A stretch of 64,000 nucleotides of DNA from Liquidambar formosana (Eukaryota; Streptophyta; Magnoliopsida; Saxifragales; Altingiaceae). Below, piece by piece: positions 1 to 11,228 of the stretch (its first letter is position 1; every line of letters starts with the position of its first letter). The notes under the pieces were generated by a model. That model had not been told where the DNA came from. It did not search any database and saw only the letters and a program-made list of their open reading frames with translations. The position numbers were made by a program, and so were the translations under genes. The DNA lies in contig CM077827.1 of assembly GCA_039720395.1 (NCBI GenBank), positions 10,269,991 to 10,333,990 of the forward strand, given 5' to 3'.

Positions 1-8
1 TATATATA

Positions 9-1826
9 TAGAAAAACTGATTCTCATTGAGAAAATGCTTGATTACAACCAATCCCTTAGTGGGTTTATATAGAAAACAAGGATAAATAATAAGGAAATA
101 AATAAGAAGGAAAAAAATTCAAAATCTTCTTTGACTTTTTCCGTATTATTTCCTCAATCTTCTTCCTTGATATGCTCTCTTGATTTATTTCCAATTTCCT
201 CGATCCATTCTTGATTTTCGTTGCCTTGATTTATTTCCTCAAATACTCCCCCTCAAACTTATAAATTTTTTAAGTAAAAATCTTCTTAAGTTTGATTGCG
301 AATGTTGAAAGTCGTACCACCATTGATGCCCCTTTTTTTTATTTAATAACCATCGGCTAGAAGTGACCTCAATGGGTTAATGATAATGAAGAAACAATTA
401 GGCTTTGTAAAGCCAACAGAAACTTTATGGACCAAAGTCCTGGTGCCACGAGCTGAAGTCTAGGCCAAGCCCTGATATGCTAGCAACCTTGAGACTTCAA
501 CAATGTGGGAAGAGAGTGCTCCACTAACCAAAGTCTATGTCGTTGTGGGCCAAGATCTAGGCCAAAACTTCTTCGAGTTTGCAACCGCAAATCAAAATTC
601 CTAAAAGAGTTTCTTGTTATCAGTGATATAGCGAAGGTAGTGGCATGGCAACGATTTTGATGATGGTGTCATAGACACATTTACTGCAACTGTGGGAGAA
701 TCATAGGAGGCAAAAAGAAAGATTTTGTGGGTGGTTATAACAAGATTTTAGAAGAAAAATGATGTTGGGGTAAATAAATCTAACTTGAAGAAATTGAAGA
801 ACAAAAAAAGGATTAGAAGTAATCATTACTAATTGAAAGCCCATCGACATTTCAATGGATGACAAGAAATGTTTCCCGCTGATGGAATGCAAGACAAAAG
901 AAGAACCAGTCAAACATAGGAAGGTCGATCCTTATGTGATTGACTAGTCCTTTTGTCTTGCATTTCAGCAAGTGGGTAGGGTTTCTTGCCATCCATTGAA
1001 ACGTTGTCCACCGGGCCTTCAATTAGTAATGATTACTTCTAATCCTCTTTTATTTTTTCTTATTTTCTTCCAGTTAGACTCATCGACTTTAGGGTCATTT
1101 TTCTTCTACAATCTTGTTATAACCACCCATAAAATCTTGATGTTTGCGTCCTATGATTATCTCACATTTGCATTGAATATGCATACGACACCATCATCAA
1201 GACCGTTGCCATGCTACTACTGACACTATATCATTGATAGCAAGAATATCTTTTGGGAATTTCAATCCGCGGTCGCAAACTCGAAGAAGTTTTGGCTTGG
1301 ATCTTGGCCCACGATGACCTGGACTTTGGTTCGTGGAGTGTTCTATCTTCCCACATCGTTTAAGCCTTAAGGTTGCAAGCATATTGGGGCTTGGCCTAGC
1401 GTCTTATGACACCAGGACTTTGGTCGGTCCATTGTGCTTCACAAATCCTAATTGTTTGAGGAGGGGAGGGGGGGGGGGGGGAGGAGGCATCAATGGTGGT
1501 ATAACTTTCAACATTTGCAATTAAACTTAAGAAGATTTTATTAATAAAAATCTTCTTAAGTTTGAGGAGGAGTATTGAGGAAATAAATCAAGACAATGGA
1601 AATCAAGGAATGGATCAAGAGAAAGTGGAAATGTCAATACAGTATATTAAAGAAGAATATTGAGGAAATATTATGGAAAAAGTCAAAGAAGATTTTGAAT
1701 TTGTTTCCTTCGTTATATGATTTCATTCTTATTTATTTCCTTATTATTCATTCTTGGTTTCTATATAAATCCACTAAAGGATTGGTTGTGACTAAGCATT
1801 TTTATCAATGAGAATTAGTTTTTCCA
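9..1826. repeat. Large imperfect palindrome of two inverted LTR-bearing arms
   Basis: The two halves are reverse complements of each other for about 900 bases, with the centre near 928 (AGGTCGATCC). The left outer end (GAAAAACTGATTCTCATTGA, from 11) is the complement of the right outer end (TCAATGAGAATTAGTTTTTC, to about 1824). The GTTATAACAAG and AGTAATCATTACTAATTGAA blocks also recur inverted near 735/1115 and 815/1022. Each arm ends in an LTR-like segment. The right one (about 1574-1826) has a TATATAAA box near 1763 and is followed by a primer-binding-like TGGTATTAGAGC at 1831. The arms differ by many substitutions and small indels, so the structure is old. Short ORFs inside it are incidental. 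Confidence 0.75.
1574..1826 (+). mobile_element. Degenerate LTR followed by a primer-binding-like site
   Basis: The segment begins TTGAGGAAATAAATC, carries TATATAAA about 65 bases before its end, and ends GTTTTTCCA. Two bases later comes TGGTATTAGAGCAGG, close to the initiator-Met tRNA primer site of plant copia elements (TGGTATCAGAGC). A purine tract (GAGGAGGAG, about 1565-1573) lies just upstream. No gag or pol is recognisable in the following 560 bases. The other copy is inverted at 9-250. It is probably a copia-type remnant. Confidence 0.6.
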
Positions 1827-2394
1827 TATGGTATTAGAGCAGGTCAATTGGACCTTAGTTTTTCTTCAACAACTTCCACGTTTCTGGTCGGTGGCACTCT
1901 GTTGCCCATCAATTTAAACCACTTTTTCCTTTTCTTTCTTTTCTATTAAAAATAAATAAATAAATAAAAACTCTCCAATCCCTCTTCAAATTATTGTGCT
2001 GCCTTGTTATATTCGAATCTCAATGATGTTCATCTTTTGTCATCAATTTTTTGCTTGCGCAAAAGTTTAATCGGGTTTCAAAACCTTGGGCTGATGGTTC
2101 GCTCGGAGAAAGAAGAAGAAGAAGAAGAAAAAGAAGACTTGAGGACTTTGAAAAGCCCAAGTTTATTGGTCTATTGAGGCACATTGTGGCACAAAGAAGC
2201 CCTGGCCCATAAAGACCTTCTTTTAGCTCATAAGTCTTATCTTTGTTCTCATTTTCTATCCAAACGATCTTCACTAGCAAAATCTAGTAGTGGAAGGACC
2301 CCAGACAAGCATGCAAGCAAGCACCAATGCAAGGATTTCAATAGTAAATCCATCAAGATTTTTTAGCTAAAATCTCCATGAATTTGAAGGGGAG

Positions 2395-2640
2395 TGTAGG
2401 AGAATATAAGTAGAATCATTACAATAATGTAATTGAGATACACCAAAAGTGATTTGGTTTGGCGTATCTCAATCCCAATCGTGAGATTGGATTGGTGTGA
2501 TTTGAATAGGAGGATGAATATTTGATTAAGCCTAGATTACCTCCTTTCCATATTTATGTTATGTCTAGACTTCTATTTAAACCCTAGCAAGGGTAGTTTG
2601 TAATCAAGCAAGCTATTATGAATGATATTTAGTTTTTCCA
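2395..2640 (+). mobile_element. LTR-like segment with upstream polypurine tract
   Basis: GAAGGGGAG directly precedes TGTAGGAGAATATAAG, the polypurine-tract/3'-LTR arrangement. A CTATTTAAA box lies about 70 bases before the end, and the segment ends AGTTTTTCCA like the LTR at 1574-1826. The two share the TATA-to-end layout but are diverged, so they belong to related rather than identical families. The sequence between them (1840-2390) contains no convincing coding domain. Confidence 0.5.
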
Positions 2641-3000
2641 AATGACATGCACAGTAATAGTAAATTGTAATATAACTTTTTGGTTATTAGTTATTACCAA
2701 AATTCTATTCCAAATGTACCCCTCTGGCCCTCTAAAACTAGTTATGAGTCTATACAAGAGTCTGTTTTAGGAAAAATTCTATTGGATGAATTGATTGTGG
2801 TCATTTGATTATCACTCGCTCAATGGTCACCCCTTTTGGCATGTGAACATCAATATCATTCTAAGTTGTGAGTCTATTCAGGTTCATCTCTGAAGTAATT
2901 TATGAGAGGTTATAATAGTAGTTGTTTGCAACTAGTAACCCAGCTAAATGTTGTTTTGGGGAGTTGTGCTGTTTTAGGGTGTATCTTTTTTTATCATATT
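2641..3000. other. Non-coding flank of the copia insertion
   Basis: AT-rich sequence with no recognisable exon. It ends in ATATT (2996-3000), the left target-site duplication of the copia element that follows. Before that insertion it was continuous with 15582 onward, so it may be part of the acid phosphatase intron. Confidence 0.4.
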
Positions 3001-3139
3001 TGTTAAGATATATCTATATATATTTTATATACGAGGGGTATTATTGGTATTTTATTTGTATAGGGTTTCTTGATTTTATATACTCTATATATTTCAGATT
3101 AGTGGTAATGAAAAACATTGCACCTTTGCAAAATTATCA
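3001..3139 (+). repeat. 5' LTR of copia element 1
   Basis: A 139-bp LTR starting TG and ending CA, flanked by TSD ATATT on the left and TGGTATTCAGAGCC on the right. It is unusually short for a copia element of this size. Confidence 0.85.
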
Positions 3140-3789
3140 TGGTATTCAGAGCCCTAGGGCCAATCGCAACACCTATTGCACTGTTGAAGCATTCTGCAAC
3201 ACCTATTACAGTCACACCACCCAAAACTCATTCATATTGTGAAAGCATCCCTTGATCCTTCGAATTTGCATCTTTCTTTGAACTAGCAAGATCATTGCTA
3301 CTTCTTTTCGAACCAAAAAGTCCTGTCATAGGTCTTCTCTCCCTTCACCGCATCTCTATTCGAACTAGCAAACCCTAATCCTCTTCGTACTCTTATCGTA
3401 GGTCTTCTTGCCATCACACTTCTTTTGCCTCTCGTGAGTCGATCCACACAGCAGTCGATCCAAACAGCAGCATCTTGTGAGTCGATTCAACCAATCGAGT
3501 CACTCCTTTGAGTCGTTCTTTGAGTCGAATAACCAAGCCACCCACGTCAATCACAAACTCTCTCAACACAGCCTTCATTATTCTTCTCTGGAGTCTTTGA
3601 CAACTTCTCTCAATTTCTCTCTCTATTGTGATCTTTGGTTCCATTGATAAATCCAGATTTGTTGGTTGATTGGCTACGGATTGTGACAGCCTTAACGTGA
3701 CTGTTTAACTGTGAAAATTGCAGACCCTTTGATCAGTACTTGTTTTGTTCGTGTGCTGGTTTTGTAGTTTACCTTATGGCAAGTGACAA

Positions 3790-4340
3790 TTCCAATTCCT
3801 TTTAGGCTATCAGTGTGAATTTAACTGGTGTCTGGTGATAACTACACTTATTGGGCTTATGTTATGAAAAAAATTTAATAGGGAAGAACATGTGGGGATA
3901 TGTGATTAGGACTGTAAACAAACCTAGTGGTGCCAAAGTTGAAAAATACGAAGAATCGAAGAATTACTTTCAATTTTGGAGATGAACAATGCTCAAATGA
4001 TCACTTGGGTCAATAATTCGGTTAAACAATCCATTAGAATGCAATTGGCTAAGTTCTCTACATGCGAAGGAAATTTGGGATTATCTATCAAAGGTGTATG
4101 TACGATCCAATTTTTCAAAAAGGTATTAGTTAGAGTGTGACATTAGGGAAACTCCTCAAAGGAACTGAAGCATTCAAGACTCTTATGCTGTTATGACTAG
4201 TTTTTGGGATCAATTGGCTCTTGTAGTACCCAAGGAACCTAAGTGTGAATGCTGTGTATTGTAACTATAGGGAGGAGCAGTGCCTTGTTTAGGTTTTGAT
4301 GGCACTTGGGGATGAGTTTGAGGGTATTTGAGGCACTATA
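3790..4340 (+). pseudogene. Degenerate copia gag fragment (element 1)
   Basis: Translations with frameshifts give LTGV..NYTYWAYVM near 3820-3870, the usual start of the copia gag (UBN2-type) region, followed by WGYVIRTVNKP. Stops interrupt every frame. The TRIM array at 4344 breaks the region. Confidence 0.5.
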
Positions 4341-4343
4341 ATT

Positions 4344-5154
4344 TGTTGAGAAATCCCATGTCCCACATTGATTAAATATCGAGTTAAACGTGTCTTCATA
4401 TACCTATTTGGGCTCTCCATTTACAAGCTTAGGCTTTTAGGTTAGAAACTTAACATGGTATCAGAGCATGTCGTTTTTAGGCCTTTACATTTGTGAGCCC
4501 GTCTTTATTGTCCTGCGTGACAGACCCATTTCTATCTTGTTAGGCTTACACATGAGGGGGAGTGTTGGAAAAATACCACATCTCACATTGGTTGATTATA
4601 AACTTTAATATTGCTTCATATATCTGTTTGGGCTCTTCACAAATAAGTTTAGGCTTTTAGGTTGGAAAATTAACAAGGTATCAAAGCAAGCTTAGGCTTT
4701 TAGGTTAGAAACTTGACATGGTATCAGAGCATATCATTTTTGGGCCCGTTATATTCATTTGTCCATGTGATAGGCCATTTGAATCTTGTTAGGCTTGCAC
4801 GTGAAGGGGAGTGTTGGGAAGTCCCACATCCCACATCGATTAAATATCAAGTTAAACATGTCTTTGTATACCTGTTTTGGCCATCCACTTACAAGCTTAG
4901 GCTTGTAGGTTGGAAACTTAATAGTTAACATAGTATCTAAGCATGTCAGTTCTTAGGCAATTTCATTTGTGAGCCCTTCTTTGTTGTCCACGTGATAGGC
5001 TCTGTTTTTATCTTGTTAGGCCTACACGTGAGGGGAAGTGTTGGAAAAAAATACCATATCCCAAATTGGTTAACTATAAACTTTGTACATTGTTTCATAT
5101 ATTTGTTTGGGCCCTCCACGTATAAGCTTAGGCTTTTAGGTTGGAAATTTAACA
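4344..5154 (+). mobile_element. TRIM retrotransposon tandem array with four LTRs
   Basis: Four full LTR copies (4344-4455, 4563-4675, 4812-4930, 5039-5154; 112-119 bp) plus one truncated LTR end (about 4689-4718) alternate with ~90-bp internal segments. LTRs begin TGTTG and end AACA. They contain CCACATT, GGGC(T/C)CTCCA and the GGCTTTTAGGTT block. Internal segments begin with TGGTATCAGAGC (initiator-Met tRNA primer site) at 4456 and 4719, or degenerate forms of it, and end in the purine tract GAGGGG(G/A)AG. The whole array is bounded by TAATT at 4339-4343 and 5155-5159. There is no coding capacity, as expected of terminal-repeat retrotransposons in miniature. Confidence 0.88.
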
Positions 5155-5249
5155 TAATTCATCGCAATCCTCTTCCTTTAGTTGACTAATTAGTTAATAA
5201 ATTGTTGGTAGAGGAAACTCGTTTCAAATCCAAAAAGGGACTGCTTCCT

Positions 5250-7260
5250 TTGCCTACTCCATTATTATTTGCAGTTATTCTCAAACCTTAGACTAGCACT
5301 TAGAGTACTCAAAGAACTAATGTTGCTATTGATGAATGTAGTTTTTGTCCTCAGAAGGGTCATTGGAAGGCTCAGTGTCCCAAATTGTTAAACAAGCAGC
5401 GTTTGGTTCCCTTAGTAGGCATTTAATTCTAATCAACAGTGGAAGAAAAATGGTCCTAAGCATACAGCGGTAGCAAGTTTCACTATCCATTAACGTACAA
5501 CTTGATCCCTCTTTGGTTGCACTAGCAGAACATTTGCAGAAGTATCTTGGTTCATCTCAGCCTAATGCATTGTATGCCAACTCCTTTATTGGTTCGTCTT
5601 CCTCTCCTCTAGGTATATCTCGATCCACTTGGATATTTGATTTAGGTGCCACTCATCATATAACTTGTGATCCTTTATTGTTTATCTGTACTTTTTCTCC
5701 ACCTATCTTTGATTACTATCATGATTGCCAATGGTATATTAATGCCTTTGACAGGTGTTGGATCTATTTCCACATCTTATCTTTCTTTTGGCATTTCTCA
5801 ATTGTCTTTGAATTTGATTTCTATTAGTCAACTTTCTAATGCTTGTATATACTGTTCACTTTTCTTCTATGGGTTTTACTATACAAGATCCTTATTCTAG
5901 ACAGCTGATTGGGATTGGCTATAAGGTGGGAGGGTTGTATATGCTGGAGGAGTTGCATGTTCCTGCTTTAGCTGCTTCCACAATTGATTTGTCTTATTTT
6001 AGCTTGAGTCTTAAGTCTTCTAGGTTTTATTTATGGCATTATTGCCTTGGACATCTTTCTAGTTCTTGTTTAAATTATTTAGTTTCTACTAGAGTTTTAG
6101 GCAATTTGCATAGTCATGATATTTTTGATTGCAGGCATAAGATGAATGTAGTTATTGTCCTCAAAAGGGTCATTTGAAGGCTTAGTGTCCCAAATTGTTG
6201 AACAAATAGGCATTTGGTTGCCCCAATAGGCATCTAATTCTAGTCAACCATGGAAGAAAAATGGTCTTAAGCATATAGCGGGAGCAATTTCACCATCCAT
6301 CGATGCACAACTTGATCCTTCTTTGGTTGCATTAGTAGAACATTTGCAGAAGTATCTTGGTTCATCCCAGCCTAATGCATTGTATGCCAACTCCTTTATT
6401 CGGTTTGTCTTCCTCTCCTCTAGGTATATCTCGATCCACTTGGGTATTTGATTAAGGTGCCACTCATTATATAACTCATAATCCTTTATTGTTTATCTCT
6501 ACTTTTTCTCCACCATCTTCGATTACTATCATGATTGCTAATGGTATATCAATGCCTTTGACAGGTGTTGGATCTATTTCCACATCTTATCTCTCTTTTG
6601 ACATTCCTCAATTGTCTTTGAATTTGATTTCTATTAGTTAACTTTCTGATGCTATATATACTGTTCACTTTTCTTCTATGGGTTTTACTATACAAAATCT
6701 TTATTCCAGACAGTTGATTGGGATCGGCCATAGGGAGGGAGGGTTGTATATGCTGGAGGAGTTGCATGTTCTTGCTTTAGCTGCTTCCACAATTGATTTG
6801 TCTTCTTTTAGCTTGAGTCTTAAATCTTCTAGTTTTATTTATGGCATTTTCGCTTTGGACATCTTTCTAGTTCTTGTTTAAATTATGTAGTTTCTACTAG
6901 AGTTTTAGGCAATTTGCATAGTCATGATATTTCTGATTGCATGCATTGCTTTTTAATAAAAGTACAACTATTTTTTCTGCACCTTTTAATCTTATTCACT
7001 TTGATGTGTGGGGCCTACCCCTATGGCCACTAAAGGTGGATCTCGATATTATATCTCTTTCATTGATGATTGTAGTAGTTGTAGTTCGGTTTATCTTATG
7101 AAGCATCGATCTAATTTTTTTCTCTATTTTTGTTGTGTTTCATGCTATGATCTAAACTCAATACTCTGCAGTTATTTGCAAGATTGCATGGTAAGTCTCC
7201 TGATTATCACACATTACGTGTTTTTGGGTGTACTTGCTTTGTTCTATTATCCAAACTTGT
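5250..7260 (+). pseudogene. Degenerate copia protease/integrase region (element 1)
   Basis: The order is: zinc knuckle near 5337, protease near 5630, GAG-pre-integrase H/C motif (LWHYCLGHLSS near 6030), its second copy in the duplication, then the integrase core start (HFDVWGPTP, YYISFIDDCS) near 6990-7075. Reading frames are broken many times. It is interrupted at about 7262 by a SINE-like insert. Confidence 0.7.
5331..6950 (+). repeat. 810-bp tandem duplication inside copia element 1
   Basis: Copy A (5331-6140) and copy B (6141-~6950) both start GATGAATGTAG and end near CATGATATTT.TGATTGCA. Each holds a zinc knuckle, the protease region and the GAG-pre-integrase region. Copy A still encodes a CX2CX4HX4C knuckle at 5337-5381 and the aspartic-protease-like segment WIFDLGATHHIT (usual motif D-S/T-G-A) near 5625-5665. 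Copy B has stops in both places. They differ by scattered substitutions, so the duplication is not recent. Confidence 0.85.
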
Positions 7261-7261
7261 G

Positions 7262-7453
7262 ATTGTGTGTTTAGGCTCACGATCACGGGTTTGATTCCCC
7301 ACTAGAACAAGCGAAGATTTAAATGGGGGGCCGTGGCAGTGGGTTGCTGCGCTAGCCTCTCTAGGGATTTAGGTTCCATGGGTGGGTCTAAAGGCCTGTT
7401 GTGGGAATGTTTCCTCCGTTATTAAAAAAAAACAAAAAAAAAAAAAAAAAAAA
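7262..7453 (+). mobile_element. SINE-like insert with poly(A)-rich tail
   Basis: The insert breaks the integrase reading frame. It contains a pol III B-box-like GGTTTGATTCC near 7290 and ends in a run of about 30 A with one or two C. No A box is evident, so it may be 5'-truncated. The coding sequence of the host copia resumes right after it. A clear target duplication was not found. A LINE tail is the alternative. Confidence 0.5.
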
Positions 7454-7569
7454 TGTTGCATGCACTAAGTTATCTGCACGATCAACCATGTGTGTGTTTC
7501 TTGGTTATGATAATGGTTATCGTTGTCATGATCTTATTGCTTAGAAACTCTATGTCTCTTATCATCTAT

Positions 7570-8711
7570 GAAGCATGGATACTTCAAAACCCACAATGAA
7601 TCCGTATTGTATGCGTATCGGATACGATACACCTAGGATATTCCCCGATATGTATATGATATTCTCCGTACATATCTTAATAGTAATGCACATTGTCATA
7701 TCATCAGATATAGCTCGGATACGTTTGGGATTCCTTCCGGGTTAGTTTGTAATTATTTTTTTTTTTAAATAAACGGGGGTAAATTTAAAAATATATAATA
7801 CCCATACTTTGAATGAATAAACCCATTTTAGTTCTCTCATCTTAGTTCTCTTTCCACTATCTCTCTCCTAAGGCAACCAATGGTGAAGCGAGGAATTTAA
7901 GTTAGGTGAGGTGAACTTTCTTTAGTTGTTAATACAATAATACTTTATCCTAATTCAAAAACATCAAAGACGTTTTTGTTCAAAAAATTTATTTTATCTT
8001 GTTATTTTGAGGTAGACTAAATTGCAAAAATTCATAATGATGAGCCGAACTAGTCCAACAATAATCAACAATGCAACATCAATATCATCAATTCACTAAT
8101 TTTGTCATCAATAAAATATCATTAATTCAATAATTTAATTACCTAAAATCTATATTAAATCATCAACATCAATACTACCCTAACATCAATATTAATCAAC
8201 AATTGAACATCCATATTAATTCACTAACTATTTTTCAATTTCAAAAATTTCTAATCATTTTCTCAATTTTAGCAAAGAAAAGTATTACAATTTGACATAC
8301 TTGTTGGCTCATGGTTGGTAATTCGTTGAGGCCTTGAGAGTTAATGATAAACCACCAAACCAAATCAAAATGCAAACAAGCAAATCATTTTTCACAAGGA
8401 GTCAAAAGACTACAAGTCTACAACCGCAACAATAAATGATAAACCATAAACCATTTTAAACCCTAGTTTCAACTAGAATGATCAAGAAACAAAGAACATG
8501 GAGAACCAAAGAGAGAGAACTATAACTTACTAGTGAGAGTGAGACAATAGGTGATTGGGTTGGGGGGCTTGCCGACCTGCTGAAGAGGGTGACTACATCC
8601 TCTCTTTCTCAGTGACTCAGTCTCTCTTTGTGGCCGGGTAGGATAGAGCTCTCAAAGGATGGCTTCTTCTTTTTTTCTTTTCTTTTTTCTTTTTTCTTTT
8701 TTCTTTTTTCG
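7570..8711. other. Unassigned insertion within copia element 1
   Basis: The copia homology stops near 7565 and resumes with reverse transcriptase near 8715. The intervening ~1.1 kb has no coding domain. It starts with a GGATACGATACACC-like segment rich in TATCG motifs, continues as AT-rich sequence with repeated ATCAACAT words, and ends in a (CTTTTTT)n tract (about 8660-8708). I could not identify terminal repeats. Confidence 0.4.
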
Positions 8712-8714
8712 CAT

Positions 8715-9408
8715 TGACTATAAGAGACATTTGCTCTTGTTGCTAAAATGACCACAGTTCGCACTTTAATTGCTGTGTTTGCTGTTCGCCAATGGTCTAT
8801 TTCTCAGATGGATGTTAAAAATGCTTTTTTAAATGGGGATTTGTCGGAGGAAGTCTGTATGGTTCCCCCACTAGGTCTTGCACACTCTTAGGGTTAGGTT
8901 TGCAAACTTCACAAAGCTTTGTATGGCTTGAAACAGGCTCCTCGAGCTTGGCTTGCTAAGTTTTTTTTTTTTTTTTTTGCAATGGTTTGTGATTTGGGTT
9001 TTACTTCTAGTGCTCATGATTTTGCTTTGTTCTTTCAATCTACTTCTGTAGGGTAAATAGTTTTTTTTTGCATGTTAATGATTATTTTTAGTGATAACAC
9101 GGCTGGGATTTCTCTTCTCAAAACCCAGTTGTAACGTCACTTTGAGATGAAAGATCTTGGTCCGCTTCATTACTTTCTTGGAATTGAGGTTGCTTTATCT
9201 CTGCAAGGATATCGTCTCTCTCAGTTTAAGTATGCTATTGATGTTATATGAAGGGCCAAGTTTTTTGATTCTCAGAGTGTTGATACTCCTATTGAGTTTA
9301 ATGTTCGTATACATCTACTGATGGTGTTCTTCTAGCCGATACTACTTTGTATCAAGTGCTTGTTGGTAGTTTGGTATATCTAATTGTGACTCGTCTTGAT
9401 ATTGCCAA
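8715..9408 (+). pseudogene. Degenerate copia reverse transcriptase (element 1)
   Basis: Segments FAPVAKMTTVRTLIA, QMDVKNAFLNGDL and [18 protein letters not shown] are recognisable across 8730-8960, followed by HFEMKDLGPLHYFLGIEV near 9140-9190. They are typical of copia RT. A T-tract expansion near 8960 and several stops break it. It is cut at 9413 by the nested element 2; its RNase H continues at 14829. Confidence 0.75.
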
Positions 9409-9413
9409 TGTAG

Positions 9414-9628
9414 TGTTGGAAAAGTGACTTATATTGCTCTTATTTACTTGTAAATTGTAATAAGTTGAAGGGTATTATTGGCTTTGTACTTGTATTAATA
9501 TAAAAGATAATATACAAGAGAGAAAACCTACGTTTTCTCTTTTATTTTACAGCAGCCATATTTTCTTATCTTTTTTTTTCCTTCTTTCTTCTCTTTCTTT
9601 CTTTCTTCACTAGTTATACAAATCCACT
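9414..9628 (+). repeat. 5' LTR of copia element 2
   Basis: A 215-bp LTR beginning TGTTGGAAAAGTGACTTATA and containing TATAAAAGATAATATAC. It ends AATCCACT, immediately followed by TGGTATCAGAGCCC. The CT end (rather than CA) is the same in both LTRs. Confidence 0.85.
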
Positions 9629-10289
9629 TGGTATCAGAGCCCTTAGTCATCGATCCGTACGCGAAAAAGGGTTTGATAATCGAGGAAGAGCATTTTGCTG
9701 ATGTCAGCCGTACGGATGCTGATATCAGCAGGGCACAAAAACCCCGCCAATCCAATCTCCACTTCAAGGAGAGCTTGCTTGTGAATTTTTGTCCAGATTT
9801 GAGATGATTTAAGGGGGTTTTTCGATTTTTCTTTCATTTTCCATAAAAATGGGATTTTTTTTCAAAACCCCCAATCCAGCCTTGGTTGTTTGAGTTTGAT
9901 GGGTTGAACTGGAGCAGAGGGTGCCGACTTGAAGGTTCCTAAGCCCCTTTGGTGTTCGTTGCTTCATTTTAATGGTTTTTTTTTGTAGAGATATGCCTTG
10001 TACCAGCCGTAACCTTCATTGGTATACACTAGAAAACTTCTTTTCTTGCTATTTGGGGTTGTGTTTGGAGGTCTAGCAGGTGTTTTGTGGGCTGTGTGAG
10101 GTGTTTTGTAGGCTGTGTGTGATACCTGGTGTTACGTATTGAACATTGGTTACCTTACTTGTGGTATCTGTTGCTTGGGGACATATCTATTGTGTTTGGA
10201 CTTAGTTTTTTGGGTGGTTGAGTGCTATCTACCTCATGTTAGAAGTTATTTAGACCTCTAAAAGCCAACCTAATAGGGTAATGGGTCCA

Positions 10290-10990
10290 GGAATACCCAC
10301 TAATGACAACCCTACACTCCAAATCATAACTGTGAAATTGGATGGGCCTAATTATTTAGCCTAGTCTCGATCAGCAACCTCATATATCACGAGTAAAGGG
10401 AAGATGGGATATTTGAATGGTAAGGTGAAAGAACCTTCAGTAACTGACTCTTTATATTAGAAGTGGGATGCATAAAATTCTATGATTATGTCTTGGCTTT
10501 TACATTCGATGCAACCAGAGGTTAGTGATGGCTATTTGCTTCTGAGGACTGCAAAGGAGATTTGGGATGTAATTTCACAAACTTATTCAGAGGTAGGGAA
10601 CATAGCCCAGCTATATGACTTGAAACATCACATTCATGAGACTACCCAGGATGATAAGCCTTTATTAGTTTATTTTCATAAATTCTGGGCATTGTGGCAG
10701 AAGTTGGATTACGATCAGGATTTTCGAGCTGAATGTTTTGCTGACGTCTTGAAGTTTAATACACTTGTTGAGTAGGAGCGGATCTTTGATTTTCTTGCTG
10801 GGTTGAGAGATTAATATGATCCGATTCGTATATAGATTCTAGGGAAGGAACCTCTCCCTCTGTTAAGAAGTGTGTATGCTTATGTTCAGAATGACGAGAG
10901 CCGAAGGAATACTATGCTTCACTGTACCTCATTAGAGCGCTCTGCACTTGCTACGGCTTCTCAATGAAACCAAAATGGTGTTCTATCAAG
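10290..10990 (+). pseudogene. copia gag (UBN2-type), element 2
   Basis: The clearest open stretch, 10482-10775, encodes MSWLLHSMQPEV, AKEIWDVISQTYSE and LVYFHKFWALWQKLD, typical of the copia gag polyprotein domain. Upstream, the LDGPNYLAWS-like start carries a stop (TAG for the W). A zinc-knuckle-like CDHC..TKETCW lies near 11050-11090. The gene is broken by several stops. Confidence 0.7.
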
Positions 10991-11228
10991 TCGTGATTGA
11001 GGAAAGGGTGTTGATTTTGTGTCTAATGAGAAGGATAAATTATTTTGTGATCATTGCTAAAAACTAAGACATACCAAAGAAACTTGTTGGAGGCTCCATG
11101 GTCGCCCTACTAGAGGTAGGGGGGTCGTACTGGTGGTGTATCTCAGGTCCTGAGCTCACTATTCTACTACTGCTGCTGACACTATCCTACCCACTTCATT
11201 CCCGTCTGGACCTTTTGATTCTAAGTCT

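Noticed and set aside
7490..7565. Integrase/RT linker after the SINE-like insert as an independent gene
   Set aside because: It reads as a copia segment (CVCFLGYDNGYRC) continuing the interrupted element 1 frame, not a separate gene.
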